64,000 nt of DNA, from assembly GCF_900115545.1 (NCBI RefSeq), contig NZ_FOWV01000009.1, positions 1-64,000 of the forward strand, read 5' to 3'. This document shows, piece by piece, positions 42,245 through 51,760 of this stretch. The notes beneath the pieces were generated by a model. It did no database searches, was not told the origin of the DNA, and worked only from the letters and a program-made list of their open reading frames with translations. This DNA is from Ralstonia sp. NFACC01 (GTDB lineage: Bacteria; Pseudomonadota; Gammaproteobacteria; Burkholderiales; Burkholderiaceae). Numbering within the stretch: the stretch's first letter is position 1; each line of letters begins with the position of its first letter. The position numbers and the translations under genes are program-made.

Positions 42245-44941
42245 TCAATCCAGACCGTATCTGCGCACGTACCAGGCTTTCATCACATAGGCACACAACC
42301 CGTAGGCCACTATGATCGCTGCCAGGCACGGCCAGTACGCTGCCGGCAGCGGTACGAAGCCAAACAGCGCCCCGACCGATGTCAACGGCATGGCGACACC
42401 CACGCAAGCAATGGCGATGCTGGTCAGCACCAGAGCGGTACTTGCCCGACTTTGCACGAACGGCACCCTGGCTGTGCGGATGATATGGATGATGAGCGTT
42501 TGCGTGAGCAGCGATTCAACAAACCATCCGGACTGGAACAGCGCCGGATCCGCCCACGCGTGAAAGACGCCCAGCAGCAGCGCATAGGTCGCAAAATCAA
42601 ACAACGAACTGACGGGCCCCATGTACAGCATGAACTTCAAGATGCTGCCGATCTCCCATCGTCGTGGTTTGACAAGGTAGTCCTCGTCTACATTGTCGGT
42701 CGGGATTGCGGTTTGCGAAAAGTCGTAGAGCAGGTTGTTGAGCAGAACCTGCACCGGTGCCATTGGCAGAAAGGGCAGAAACAGGCTTGCGCCCAGCACG
42801 CTGAACATGTTTCCGAAGTTCGAGCTGGCGCCCATCTTGATGTACTTGACGATGTTGCCGAACACCTTGCGCCCTTCCGTCACGCCCTCGCCCAGCACGG
42901 CCAGACTTTTCTCCAGCAGGATGATGTCGGCGGACTCCTTCGCAATATCGACCGCGCTATCCACGGAGATGCCGACATCCGCGGCCTTGAGCGCCGGCCC
43001 ATCGTTAATGCCATCGCCCATGAAGCCCACCACATGGCCCCGGCGGTGCAGTGCCTCGACAATGGCCGCCTTTTGCGCCGGCGATACCTTGGCGAACACC
43101 GACGCGCGCTCGGCTACCTCGGCCATCTGGTCAGGTGACATGGCGGCCAGCTCGGTGCCAAGCACCACCGGTTCCACGGCCAGCCCGACCTCGCGACAGA
43201 TCTTGCGCGCAACAATGCCGTTGTCCCCGGTCAGGATCTTGACTGCCACGCCGCGGGCCTTCAATGCAGCAATGGCAGGGGCGGCCGTATCACGCGGTGG
43301 GTCGAGAAAGGCGATGTACCCGAGCAACGTCAGCCCCGACTCGTCTGTGACGACGTACTGGTTTTGCTCGGGCGGCATCTCCTTGTATGCAACAGCCACG
43401 ACACGGAAACCGTCAGCATTCAGGTTCTCCGCCAGTTGCCGCGTATCTTGGAGGTGGCTTGCCTCCAGCGGGCCAGCCTCGTCGCCGTTCACGTAACGCG
43501 CACTGACAGCCAGCACTTCTTCCACGGCACCCTTGCAGATCAGCACATGTTTGCCATCGTCCTGCGCCAGCACCACCGACATGCGCCGCCGCTCGAAGTC
43601 AAACGGCAGCTCATCGATCTTCTGGAAACGCGCATGTACATCCAGGCGCTGTTCCAGCTCCACGTGCTTGAGCACGGCCACGTCCAGCAGGTTCTTCAGG
43701 CCGGACTGATAGAAGCTGTTAAGAAACGCATACTCCAGTACTTCATCTGATTCTTCACCGCGCAAATCCAGGTGATGCTTGAGGATGATGCGGTCTTGTG
43801 TGAGCGTGCCGGTCTTGTCGGTGCACAGCACATCCATCGCACCGAAATTCTGGATGGCGTTGAGCCGCTTGACGATGACCTTCTTGCGCGACATGGCAAT
43901 GGCGCCCTTGGCCAGATTGACCGTGACGATCATCGGCAGCATCTCGGGCGTCAGACCAACGGCCACGGCCACCGCAAACAACAGCGCCTCGAACCAGTTG
44001 CCCTTGGTCAGTCCATTGATGAGAAAGACCGTGGGCGCCATCACCAGGATCAGCGTCAGCATCAGCCAGGTGAACCGGGTAATGCCGCGATCAAAGCTGG
44101 TCTGCTCGCGTTGCCCGGCAATCAGGTTCGCCACATGACCAAAGGCGGTCCGGCGGCCGGTGGTCAGGACAACGCCCGTCGCGTAGCCGCTCACCACGGC
44201 GCTGCCCATGAAGCACAGATTAGGTCGATCGAAATCTGCCGCAGGTTGACTGTCGGAAGGTTCCGCATGCTTTTCCTGCGGCATAGCCTCACCAGTCAGG
44301 GCCGACTGGTTGACGAACACATCCTTCGCGCTGAGCAGCCGCAAGTCCGCCGGCACCATGTCGCCGGCGGAAAGCTGCACGATATCGCCCGGCACCAGTT
44401 GCTCGATCGGGATTTCCTGGCTTGCTTCGGCGCCGTCGGAACCGATGCGCCTTACCGTTGCCGTTGTGTGCACCATGCGACGCAGTGCCTCCGCCGCGCG
44501 GTTGGAGCGATGCTCCTGCAGAAAGCCCAACACAACGCTCAGTACCACCATGACGGCAATCAGCACCGCCGCCCGTATATCGCCCAACACCGCCGAGACG
44601 CCCGCCAGCGAGATGAGCAGCACATTCAGCGGATTGACCGAGCGGCGCACCAGCTCACTCAGCACAGCCTCGTGATGGCCGTTGGCCACGCGGTTGAGCC
44701 CGTGTTCACGCAGGCGCTGTGCTGCGGCTTCCTGCGTCAGGCCGTGCGTCTGGGTCTGAAGCCGGCCCAGCACGTCCTGTGAGGCAAGCACCGACCACAT
44801 CGAGAGATCGTCGGCGGGCAAATGCGGAGACGGCATGGGCATGATGCGCATGGGAAATTGCGTGCAAAGCACCTGGATGTGCAAACCATTAGAGCGCAGG
44901 ACGCGCGCCGGGCTTTGACGCAACTCAACGCTCGTCGTCAC
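42245..44941 (-). CDS. mgtA: magnesium-translocating P-type ATPase (898 aa)
   Basis: A P3-type pump importing Mg2+. It has VNQSALTGEAMP, GLTPEMLPMIV in TM4, phosphorylation Asp375 in VLCTDKTGTLT, GDGINDGPAL, and ten TM helices with the C-terminal six-helix unit. The start is a GTG whose last two bases overlap the TGA of the upstream outer-membrane factor gene (GTGA); in-frame ATGs at 44851, 44842 and 44836 have no ribosome site. It is thus the last gene of an ABC-exporter operon, which is an unusual partner for MgtA. No Mg-sensing leader was seen. Confidence 0.92.
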   Translation of the reverse strand: MTTSVELRQSPARVLRSNGLHIQVLCTQFPMRIMPMPSPHLPADDLSMWSVLASQDVLGRLQTQTHGLTQEAAAQRLREHGLNRVANGHHEAVLSELVRRSVNPLNVLLISLAGVSAVLGDIRAAVLIAVMVVLSVVLGFLQEHRSNRAAEALRRMVHTTATVRRIGSDGAEASQEIPIEQLVPGDIVQLSAGDMVPADLRLLSAKDVFVNQSALTGEAMPQEKHAEPSDSQPAADFDRPNLCFMGSAVVSGYATGVVLTTGRRTAFGHVANLIAGQREQTSFDRGITRFTWLMLTLILVMAPTVFLINGLTKGNWFEALLFAVAVAVGLTPEMLPMIVTVNLAKGAIAMSRKKVIVKRLNAIQNFGAMDVLCTDKTGTLTQDRIILKHHLDLRGEESDEVLEYAFLNSFYQSGLKNLLDVAVLKHVELEQRLDVHARFQKIDELPFDFERRRMSVVLAQDDGKHVLICKGAVEEVLAVSARYVNGDEAGPLEASHLQDTRQLAENLNADGFRVVAVAYKEMPPEQNQYVVTDESGLTLLGYIAFLDPPRDTAAPAIAALKARGVAVKILTGDNGIVARKICREVGLAVEPVVLGTELAAMSPDQMAEVAERASVFAKVSPAQKAAIVEALHRRGHVVGFMGDGINDGPALKAADVGISVDSAVDIAKESADIILLEKSLAVLGEGVTEGRKVFGNIVKYIKMGASSNFGNMFSVLGASLFLPFLPMAPVQVLLNNLLYDFSQTAIPTDNVDEDYLVKPRRWEIGSILKFMLYMGPVSSLFDFATYALLLGVFHAWADPALFQSGWFVESLLTQTLIIHIIRTARVPFVQSRASTALVLTSIAIACVGVAMPLTSVGALFGFVPLPAAYWPCLAAIIVAYGLCAYVMKAWYVRRYGLD

Positions 44942-46413
44942 CCCGGCGGTTGCTGTGCGTGTCCCGCTACCGGCGGTTCAATGCTGGCGCCACGCCAACC
45001 CCCGCCCAGCGCAAGGAACAGCGCCACGGTGTCTTGCAGCCGCTGTGCACGCACTTGTAGCGTGCCAAGCACGGCTTGCTGATACTGCAGGTCGGCACTC
45101 AACACCTGCAGATAGTTAGCAACACCGGCACGGTAGTTCGCGTTGATCTCTTCCAGGGTGGCACTTGCGGCCGCCAGTGCGCGCAACTGTGCGTCAAGCT
45201 GCGCTGCATCGTGTTCAAGTGCCCTCAGCACATCGGCCACCTGTTCGAACGACGAGAGCACCACCTGCCGATAGCCGGCATCGGCGGCCTGCAAAGCCTG
45301 CCGGGATGCGGAACGACGGAAATACAGGGTGCCGCCCTCAAACAGCGGGGCGGCAAGGCTTGCCCCCACGCTCCAGGCGCCGGCTTTTGCGCCAAACAGA
45401 TCTGCGCTGCGACCGCTCATCCGGGCGTAGTCTGCGCTCAGGGTCAAACTGGGCAGCATCGCCGCCGTTGCAACACCCACCTCGGCGCTGGCTTGGTGCA
45501 GGCGTGCCTGTGCGGCCAGAACGTCGGGCCGCTGGCGCACCAGTTCAGAGGGCACCAGTCTGGGCAGGTCCGCCGGCAGTTGCAGCCCATTGAGCGCAAC
45601 GTCTACGGGGTCTGTCTCCGAAGGAAATCGGCCGGCCAGCACCACCTGCAGATGCGCAGCCTGGTCACGCTTTTGCTCCAGCGGCGGCAGTGATGCCTCC
45701 AACGACGCCAATTGCGAGGCAAGGCTCAACTCGCTGGCATGCGCCGTGACGCCGGCTTCGACCTGCGCATGCGCAATCTCCACTTGCTCGCGCACCACGG
45801 AAATCAGGCGGCGCGTGGTGTCGATTTCCGCCCGATAGGCGGCATGGGCAATCACGGTGTTCACCAGATTGCCGGTCAGGGTGAGGTAGGCAGCGGCCAC
45901 TACATACCTTTGCTCTTCCGCCTGCGCCGCCAGTGCTTCCACCGCACGCCGATTGCCGCCAAAGATATCGACCGCGTAACTGATGGATGCCCCCAGTGTC
46001 CACAGCATAAAAAGGCTTGGCGCGCCGGTCTGCCCGAGCCTGGCGGGCACCGCTGCCTGACGTGACACATCGGCTGATCCAGCCACCTGCGGATAGAACA
46101 CTCCAGCGCCAGCTCGCAACAAGTCTTGCGCGGCGCGCAGGTTTGCTTCTGCCTGCTGCAGGCTCGGGTTGGCCGTAATGGCTGCTTCCATGGCCTGATC
46201 AAGCGCAGGACTGCCGAGGGCGTGCCACCAGTCTGCAGGCACTGTGGCAGCCGTGAAGCGCTGCGCAATGCCATCTGCAGAGGCAGCCTGGGCAGGATCG
46301 CCATCATGAAGATAGCGATCGACGCCGGGCGCAGGCGGTGCGTGAAAATCCGGTCCGACGGCACAGCCCGAAACCATCAGCGCTGCGGCCATCGCACACG
46401 CCACCGTTTTCAC
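44938..46413 (-). CDS. outer-membrane efflux lipoprotein, NodT/OprM type (491 aa)
   Basis: A TolC-family channel with a lipoprotein signal (ACAMAAALMVSGCAVGPDF), so it is anchored in the outer membrane by lipid, and the PDFHAPPAP start typical of NodT/OprM proteins. Two repeated helical halves follow. It would form the exit duct of the ABC exporter encoded just upstream. It begins with GTG overlapping the adaptor stop (GTGA) and its own stop overlaps mgtA. Confidence 0.88.
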   Translation of the reverse strand: MKTVACAMAAALMVSGCAVGPDFHAPPAPGVDRYLHDGDPAQAASADGIAQRFTAATVPADWWHALGSPALDQAMEAAITANPSLQQAEANLRAAQDLLRAGAGVFYPQVAGSADVSRQAAVPARLGQTGAPSLFMLWTLGASISYAVDIFGGNRRAVEALAAQAEEQRYVVAAAYLTLTGNLVNTVIAHAAYRAEIDTTRRLISVVREQVEIAHAQVEAGVTAHASELSLASQLASLEASLPPLEQKRDQAAHLQVVLAGRFPSETDPVDVALNGLQLPADLPRLVPSELVRQRPDVLAAQARLHQASAEVGVATAAMLPSLTLSADYARMSGRSADLFGAKAGAWSVGASLAAPLFEGGTLYFRRSASRQALQAADAGYRQVVLSSFEQVADVLRALEHDAAQLDAQLRALAAASATLEEINANYRAGVANYLQVLSADLQYQQAVLGTLQVRAQRLQDTVALFLALGGGWRGASIEPPVAGHAQQPPG

Positions 46414-47495
46414 GACGCCCCCTGCAGATAGACGTCGACCAGCTGGCCGGGATAGACGGCGAGCTTGTCAGGCTGCTTGAAGCGAAAAAGCAACGGAAGC
46501 ACGCGCACATCCACGCGTTCCGAGCGCAGGTCGGATAACTCGACCTTGGGCGACACGTAGGGCTGCACGCGCACAAACTCCAGCGGCACGCTGACATCGG
46601 TGCCGCGCACGAACATGCGTGCCTGTACCGAGCCCGGCGGAAGGCGGTGCACCAGAATCTCGTCCACATACACACGCACGGCCAGCTTGTTCTGACCGGT
46701 GCTCATCGTGACCAGGGGCACGTTGGCTCGCGTGTAGGCGTCATAGGTACCCTGCGGCGATACATAGCCACCCATCGCCGTGTTGACGGACATGACAACA
46801 CCGTCCATCGGCGCCCGCACGGCATATTTTTCGAGCAGCGCCGCTGCCGCTGCCGCACCCTTCTGCAAGGCATCGCGCTGTTTCTGCAGCGTACGGATGT
46901 CGTAGCTCCAGGCGCCGGCGCGCGTCAGGTCGTACTGACGTTGCGCAACAGCAAGATTGCCGTGCGCCACCCGTACCGCGTTGGCAGCGTTGTCCATTGC
47001 ATCGCGACTGACGGCCTTGGGGTTGAGCCGGGCAGCCGCCTCAAGCTTATCCAACTGATCCTGCACGGTGCGCAAACCGGCATCTGCGGCGCTCACCTGT
47101 GCACGGGTGACCTCCAGCGCTTCCTTACGCGGTTGGGCCAGCAGCGCGTTCAACTGGGCATCGACGGCATCCGCTTGCGACTGCTGTTGTGCCGTCAGGG
47201 CGCGTTGCACGGAATCCTCGATCTGGATCAGGACATCGCCGCGCTTGACCGCTTGCCCTTCCTGCACGGCGATACGCGCGACAGTGCCCGACACCTCGGC
47301 ATACAGGTTCAGATTGGCACCGCTAGGCTGATCGCTTTCGACAATGCCGTTGGCGTAAATGCCCGTCGCGTACGGATTGGCAGCGGGTTGGAAAACAGGC
47401 GGCAGCGGTGGCTTCTGCCGTGCGTAGTAGATGGCCGCCCCAACCCCAGCCAGCGCGCCGATCACAGAGAGCACAAACAACCATCGGATCTTCAT
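46410..47495 (-). CDS. HlyD-type periplasmic adaptor of an ABC exporter (361 aa)
   Basis: A membrane-fusion protein with one N-terminal helix (IRWLFVLSVIGALAGVGAAIYYA), a lipoyl half (GTVARIAVQEGQAVKRGDVLIQIED), a long helical hairpin and a beta-barrel, as in DevB/MacA-like adaptors. It links the FtsX-type permease to the NodT-type channel. It overlaps both neighbours by four bases. The substrate is unknown; candidates are lipids or glycolipids, as exported by DevBCA. Confidence 0.87.
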   Translation of the reverse strand: MKIRWLFVLSVIGALAGVGAAIYYARQKPPLPPVFQPAANPYATGIYANGIVESDQPSGANLNLYAEVSGTVARIAVQEGQAVKRGDVLIQIEDSVQRALTAQQQSQADAVDAQLNALLAQPRKEALEVTRAQVSAADAGLRTVQDQLDKLEAAARLNPKAVSRDAMDNAANAVRVAHGNLAVAQRQYDLTRAGAWSYDIRTLQKQRDALQKGAAAAAALLEKYAVRAPMDGVVMSVNTAMGGYVSPQGTYDAYTRANVPLVTMSTGQNKLAVRVYVDEILVHRLPPGSVQARMFVRGTDVSVPLEFVRVQPYVSPKVELSDLRSERVDVRVLPLLFRFKQPDKLAVYPGQLVDVYLQGAS

Positions 47496-48196
47496 CGCAT
47501 CTCTCCGTGTTCAATGCGGCTCAGCTTGCCATCCTCCATATCGAGGATGCGGCTGGCCATGTCGAGGATGCGCGCGTCGTGCGTCACGATCACGATGCAG
47601 CGGTGCGCGTTCAGGATTTCCGTCTTTACGAACTGCATGATGGAGCGGCCGGTGTCGCCATCCAGCGATGCGGTGGGTTCATCCAGGATGAGGATGTCGG
47701 GCTGCGAAACGATGGCGCGTGCAATCGCCACGCGCTGCTGCTCTCCACCGCTGAGCTTGACCGGCGGCAACTGCGCACGGTTCTTCAGCCCAACCACATC
47801 GAGGTAATGCATGGCTTGGTCGAGCGCTGTGTCCCACGCGACATGCCGCAGGATCAGCGGAATGGCGACGTTCTCGACCGTGGTGAGGCGCGGGAACAGG
47901 TGGTAGTCCTGAAACACGAAGCCGATCTTGCTCAAGCGGAAATCGGCTAGTGCGTCGCCGCCCAGGCTCCAGATATCGACCCCGTCCACGACAGCGCGGC
48001 CGCCATCCGGGCGCAGAATGCCGGAGATCACGCTCAGCAACGTGGTCTTGCCGCTACCCGAGGGCCCGACGATGAACAGCATCTCGTTGAATTCGGCCTC
48101 GAAACTGACCTGCATGAGCGCGCGAGTACGCGCCTCGCCCTCGCCAAACCATTTATCGAGCGCCTGTGCGGCAATGGCAACGTTGGCCACGATCAA
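47492..48196 (-). CDS. ABC-transporter ATPase (234 aa)
   Basis: The nucleotide-binding subunit, with Walker A GPSGSGKTT (residues 44-52), signature LSGGEQQRV, Walker B DILILDEPTASLD and the switch His in IVVTHD. It is of the MacB/LolD/DevA kind. The start is TTG at 48196 in a TTGA overlap with the permease, or GTG at 48190 (GGGG upstream). It powers the exporter formed with the neighbouring permease and adaptor. Confidence 0.9.
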   Translation of the reverse strand: MIVANVAIAAQALDKWFGEGEARTRALMQVSFEAEFNEMLFIVGPSGSGKTTLLSVISGILRPDGGRAVVDGVDIWSLGGDALADFRLSKIGFVFQDYHLFPRLTTVENVAIPLILRHVAWDTALDQAMHYLDVVGLKNRAQLPPVKLSGGEQQRVAIARAIVSQPDILILDEPTASLDGDTGRSIMQFVKTEILNAHRCIVIVTHDARILDMASRILDMEDGKLSRIEHGEMR

Positions 48197-49329
48197 CCCC
48201 GGAAGATGTCAAAGGGCTCGATGTGCAGGACCTTACGCACGCCGATATAGCCCGATATACCGGCGATCACGATCACCATGGCCAGCGCCAGCATCAGATT
48301 GGTGAACGTGATCATGGCTGCGTAGTCCGGAATGCGAAGGCGCACCAGCGCAATCGACGCGGCGCATAGGCCGATGCCCAGCCCGTAGCCCACCAGCGCA
48401 ACGAACGTGGCCTGGAAAACGATCATCGTGACCAGCTCACGCCCCTTGGCTCCGATGGCCTTGAGTGCGCCAAAGCGCTCCAGGTTTTCGAGAATGAAGG
48501 TGTAGAACGTCTGCCCCGATATGGACAGCCCTACCACGAAGCTGATCACCGTCATCAGCAGGATGTTGGTGCCAAGCCCGGTCTGGAAGGTATAGAAGTG
48601 CGAAATGCGGCTGATGAACTCTTCCTTGGTCAGGGCGCGATAACCGAGCCGGTCTACCGCGCGTTCGATCGCTGCAATGTCGGCTTCGGTCTTGGGCTCG
48701 ATCAGGATGTACGACATCGTGTAGCGCGTACCGGGCAGATATTGCACAGCGCGACGGTACGTTGTGTACAGGGTGGGCACGCCAAACAATCCGCTGGTCG
48801 CCACCTCGCCAATGCCGACGATCACTCCCCGGTGGTCATTAACCTCGAACTCGGTGCCGATATGCGGGTTTTCCAGCTTTCCGAACTCGGCGTCCTGGAT
48901 GACGATGAAAGCGTTCTCGCCGTACAGATCCTGGATACGGCCGCTGAGCATGTGCGGGCGGCCGAACAGGCTGGTGTCGTCGATGCCGACGACGGTCACA
49001 GGCTGATATGTCCCGCTCTTCAGGCGCACAAGTGCACCACCTGAATACAGCGGCACGGCAAACTTCACACCGTGAATGCTGCGCACCGCATCAAGAACAT
49101 ACTCCGGCATGCCGATCGTGTTGGCCACGGTGTTGACAGCCGGGTCCATGACCCACATGCGTGCGCCGATGTTGTACACGGCAGACGAAGACCGATTGAG
49201 CACGCCCGCAAACAGCGACGTCATCTCAATCATCAGAAACACCGCAAACGTAATGCCGACCAGCAAGCCGCTCAGCTTGGCCTTGTCATTGACCAGCAGC
49301 TTGTAAGCGAGTTTGAGAATGGCTTGCAC
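48193..49329 (-). CDS. FtsX-like ABC-transporter permease (378 aa)
   Basis: A four-helix MacB/DevC-type permease: an N-terminal helix (SGLLVGITFAVFLMIEMTSLFAG), a large periplasmic domain and three C-terminal helices. I chose a GTG at 49329 (GGGGG upstream); a GTG at 49350 is possible. It is the first gene of the five-gene operon permease, ATPase, adaptor, channel, mgtA, with every junction overlapping by four bases. An FNR-like box lies about 110 bases upstream. Confidence 0.85.
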   Translation of the reverse strand: MQAILKLAYKLLVNDKAKLSGLLVGITFAVFLMIEMTSLFAGVLNRSSSAVYNIGARMWVMDPAVNTVANTIGMPEYVLDAVRSIHGVKFAVPLYSGGALVRLKSGTYQPVTVVGIDDTSLFGRPHMLSGRIQDLYGENAFIVIQDAEFGKLENPHIGTEFEVNDHRGVIVGIGEVATSGLFGVPTLYTTYRRAVQYLPGTRYTMSYILIEPKTEADIAAIERAVDRLGYRALTKEEFISRISHFYTFQTGLGTNILLMTVISFVVGLSISGQTFYTFILENLERFGALKAIGAKGRELVTMIVFQATFVALVGYGLGIGLCAASIALVRLRIPDYAAMITFTNLMLALAMVIVIAGISGYIGVRKVLHIEPFDIFRG

Positions 49330-49431
49330 ATGGCCCCCTTGGCCATGCACGGCAGACAGGGGAGCGCCCCGGGGTGATACCGACCGGCCGATGCATGTGC
49401 ATCAACGATAGCGATTCCGGGGCGGCGGCCT

Positions 49432-49445
49432 TTGATGTGTCGCAA
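49432..49445 (-). promoter_or_regulatory. FNR-like box before the ABC-exporter/mgtA operon
   Basis: TTGAT-GTGT-CGCAA, the recurring variant. The centre is about 109 bases before the GTG at 49329. It lies between this operon and the response-regulator gene, which ends at 49474. Confidence 0.45.
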
Positions 49446-49473
49446 GGCCGGGCTCAGTCCTGCGGAGAATGCG

Positions 49474-50121
49474 CTACAGCGTATCGTCGTCGGAAAACAA
49501 GCGATGACGTATCGCGTAACGCACGAGGGCGGCTTCGCTGGAGAGCTGCAGCTTGTCCATCAGCCGCATCTTGTAGGTGCTAATGGTCTTGGCGCTCACA
49601 CACAGACTGGTGGCAATCTCGGTCAAGGGCTCGCCTCGCACCAGCCGCCGATAGACCTCCATCTCACGATCGGACAGGCGCGTGTGGGCCGCCTCCTCGC
49701 TGGGCTCGCCCAGGCTGTGCGCAAGCTTCTCCGCCATGGGCGGGCTGACATACGTGCCGCCGCTCGCCACCTTCTGCAGCGCGGTGACCAGTTCGGTCGC
49801 GGCGCTTTCCTTCGTCAGGTAGCCGGCCGCCCCTGCACGGAAGGCGCGGGCCACGTACTGTTCTTCAGCATGCATGGTCAGCACCAGCACGCGCACCCTG
49901 GGGTGATCGTCGTGCAGCTGGCGGAGCAGTTCCAGCCCGCTGCGCCCCGGCATCGAAAGATCCAGCACGATCACCTGCGGTTGGTTGTCACGCACCAGTT
50001 GCAAGACCTGCGTACCGTCGGACGCTTCGCATGCGACTTCAAAATCGCCCGCGCGCTCCAGGATATGGCGCACGCCATCGCGCATCACGGCATGATCGTC
50101 GGCGATCATCACGCGAATCAT
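49474..50121 (-). CDS. NarL/FixJ-type response regulator (215 aa)
   Basis: A two-domain regulator. The receiver domain is residues 1-120, with acidic pocket ADDH, phosphorylation Asp54 in VLDLSMPG, a Thr in LTMHA and Lys in LTKES. A linker follows, then a LuxR-type helix-turn-helix (TRLSDREMEVYRRLVRGEPL, then SAKTISTYKMRLM). It is the partner of the kinase immediately upstream, with a 4-base ATGA overlap. By family and context it could be the counterpart of DosR. Its site may be the palindrome found at 23162 and 51568. Confidence 0.9.
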   Translation of the reverse strand: MIRVMIADDHAVMRDGVRHILERAGDFEVACEASDGTQVLQLVRDNQPQVIVLDLSMPGRSGLELLRQLHDDHPRVRVLVLTMHAEEQYVARAFRAGAAGYLTKESAATELVTALQKVASGGTYVSPPMAEKLAHSLGEPSEEAAHTRLSDREMEVYRRLVRGEPLTEIATSLCVSAKTISTYKMRLMDKLQLSSEAALVRYAIRHRLFSDDDTL

Positions 50122-51464
50122 GTCCGCGCCTCCTCAGTGGCTTCGTGAACGGCGGGAAAGCTCACGCTCAGGCGAAAGCCGCCGCCAGGCGCATGGGTGA
50201 TCGTTGCCTGCCCGCCCAATAACCGGGCACGTTCGCGGATGCCAAGCAACCCCAGTGGCTTGCGTTCACCCACCGCCGGCGGCGCCCCACTCCAGCCATG
50301 CCCATTGTCTTGAATGGACAACTCCAGCAGGTCATCCTGCTGCGAGAACGCGATCTCAACGCGAGTGGCATCGGCGTGGCGCACGACATTGTTGAGCGCC
50401 TCCTGCACGATCCGAAAGACCGAGATGGCAGCGCGCTCGTTCATTGCCAGCTCTTGCGCATGCACGTTCACGACCAAGCCAAAGCGCTGGCGAAAATTCT
50501 TGGCCATCCATTCGATGGAGGGCACGAGCCCCAGCTCATCCAGCAAGGGCGGCCGAAGGTCAGCAGAGATCTGTCGCACAGCAACAATCGTCTCGTCGAT
50601 CACGTGTTGCATCGCCTGCGTCTGGTCGATTAGCGCCTTGTCACTTCCTGCGGCCCGCAGATCCGCCGCCAGCAGCGAAATGTCCATCTTGAGTGCGCTC
50701 AGACGCTGGCCCAGATCGTCGTGCAGCTCACGGGCGATGCGGTGCCGCTCTTCTTCGCGCGTGGCCAGAACGCTGTCCGACAGATGCTGCAGTTCTTCCT
50801 GAGAGCGCCGCAGCGCCGCTTCCGCGCGGACACGTTCCGTGGTGTCACGCAGCATCACCGTGAAGAGCTTGCCCCCGTTCACCTCGATCTGTGAAATCGA
50901 CGCTTCGATCGGGAATTCCCGCCCATCGGTATGCAGGGCAAACAGCGGGCGCTGCTTGCCCATCTGGCGCTCCGACACGCCCGTCACCCCGAAACGCCGC
51001 ACGTGCGCTTCGTGCGCGCCGCGAAACCGCTCAGGAATGAAGTTTGACAACTGCCGGCCGATGGCATGGCGAGCCGGACAACCAAACAGGGTTTCGGCCA
51101 TGGGATTGAACAGCACGATGCGTTGGGCTTCATCCACGGAAATGATGGCTTCCATGGACGAACGAATGATGCCGGCCAGCCGGGCTTCGCTCTTTTCAAG
51201 GTAGGTCACGTCCCGGGCGACAGCGGCTCGCAACTTCCGAAGCCGCAGCCAATAGAACACCAGTGCGACAACCGCAGCGATGCTTGCCGCGGCCAACAGG
51301 ATGAAGTGGGCATCCCAAGCCCGGAAGGCGACGGCTCGCAGAGCAACCGTCGCGGCCAGCAGCAAAATCGCAAGCCCCCCCGCCATCAGTTCGGCCGAAG
51401 TGGATTGCAGTTGCGGCAGGCGCCGGTGCGTTGCCTTCGAGGATTGAGTGTCTTGGTCCGCCAC
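50118..51464 (-). CDS. PAS-domain sensor histidine kinase, NarL-partner type (448 aa)
   Basis: An inner-membrane kinase with two N-terminal TM helices (AGGLAILLLAATVALRAVAF and HFILLAAASIAAVVALVFYW) and almost no periplasmic loop. A PAS domain follows at about residues 90-215 (AIISVDEAQRIVLFNPMAETLFG), so it senses an internal signal. The HisKA_3 domain has the phosphorylated His248 (RELHDDLGQRL) and an HATPase with NNVVRHADA and DNGHGW. No heme- or iron-binding residue pattern is obvious in the PAS domain. The start is GTG at 51464. Confidence 0.9.
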   Translation of the reverse strand: MADQDTQSSKATHRRLPQLQSTSAELMAGGLAILLLAATVALRAVAFRAWDAHFILLAAASIAAVVALVFYWLRLRKLRAAVARDVTYLEKSEARLAGIIRSSMEAIISVDEAQRIVLFNPMAETLFGCPARHAIGRQLSNFIPERFRGAHEAHVRRFGVTGVSERQMGKQRPLFALHTDGREFPIEASISQIEVNGGKLFTVMLRDTTERVRAEAALRRSQEELQHLSDSVLATREEERHRIARELHDDLGQRLSALKMDISLLAADLRAAGSDKALIDQTQAMQHVIDETIVAVRQISADLRPPLLDELGLVPSIEWMAKNFRQRFGLVVNVHAQELAMNERAAISVFRIVQEALNNVVRHADATRVEIAFSQQDDLLELSIQDNGHGWSGAPPAVGERKPLGLLGIRERARLLGGQATITHAPGGGFRLSVSFPAVHEATEEART

Positions 51465-51567
51465 CGCACACCGGAAAAGGGCTTAGAAGCAAACAACATA
51501 TCGCATTCCGGGAGCGGCTGATACTCCCCATGTGACGGAGAAGCCCTCCGGAAAACCCTGCTGTGGC

Positions 51568-51585
51568 TGTCAGGAAACCCTGACA
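51568..51585. promoter_or_regulatory. palindrome TGTCAGG-N4-CCTGACA, copy 2
   Basis: The arms extend by one more pair (CTGTCAGG AAAC CCTGACAG, 51567-51586). It lies in the divergent gap between the kinase operon and the FNR-type gene, 104 bases before the kinase start and 176 before the FNR-type start. The same core occurs at 23162. Confidence 0.5.
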
Positions 51586-51760
51586 GGGGCATGGCGCATC
51601 CCGACGCACATCTCAGCGCCGCCTGATTTCGCGCAAACGCCGCGCCTCCGATACTTCTGCCTACGGACACCGAGCCTTGATGGAGGGCAGTGACCGGATA
51701 CCCACCACCTCACCGAGGATGTGTGGTTCAAAGACCACAGACGCCTTCCGGAGCCGCCCC

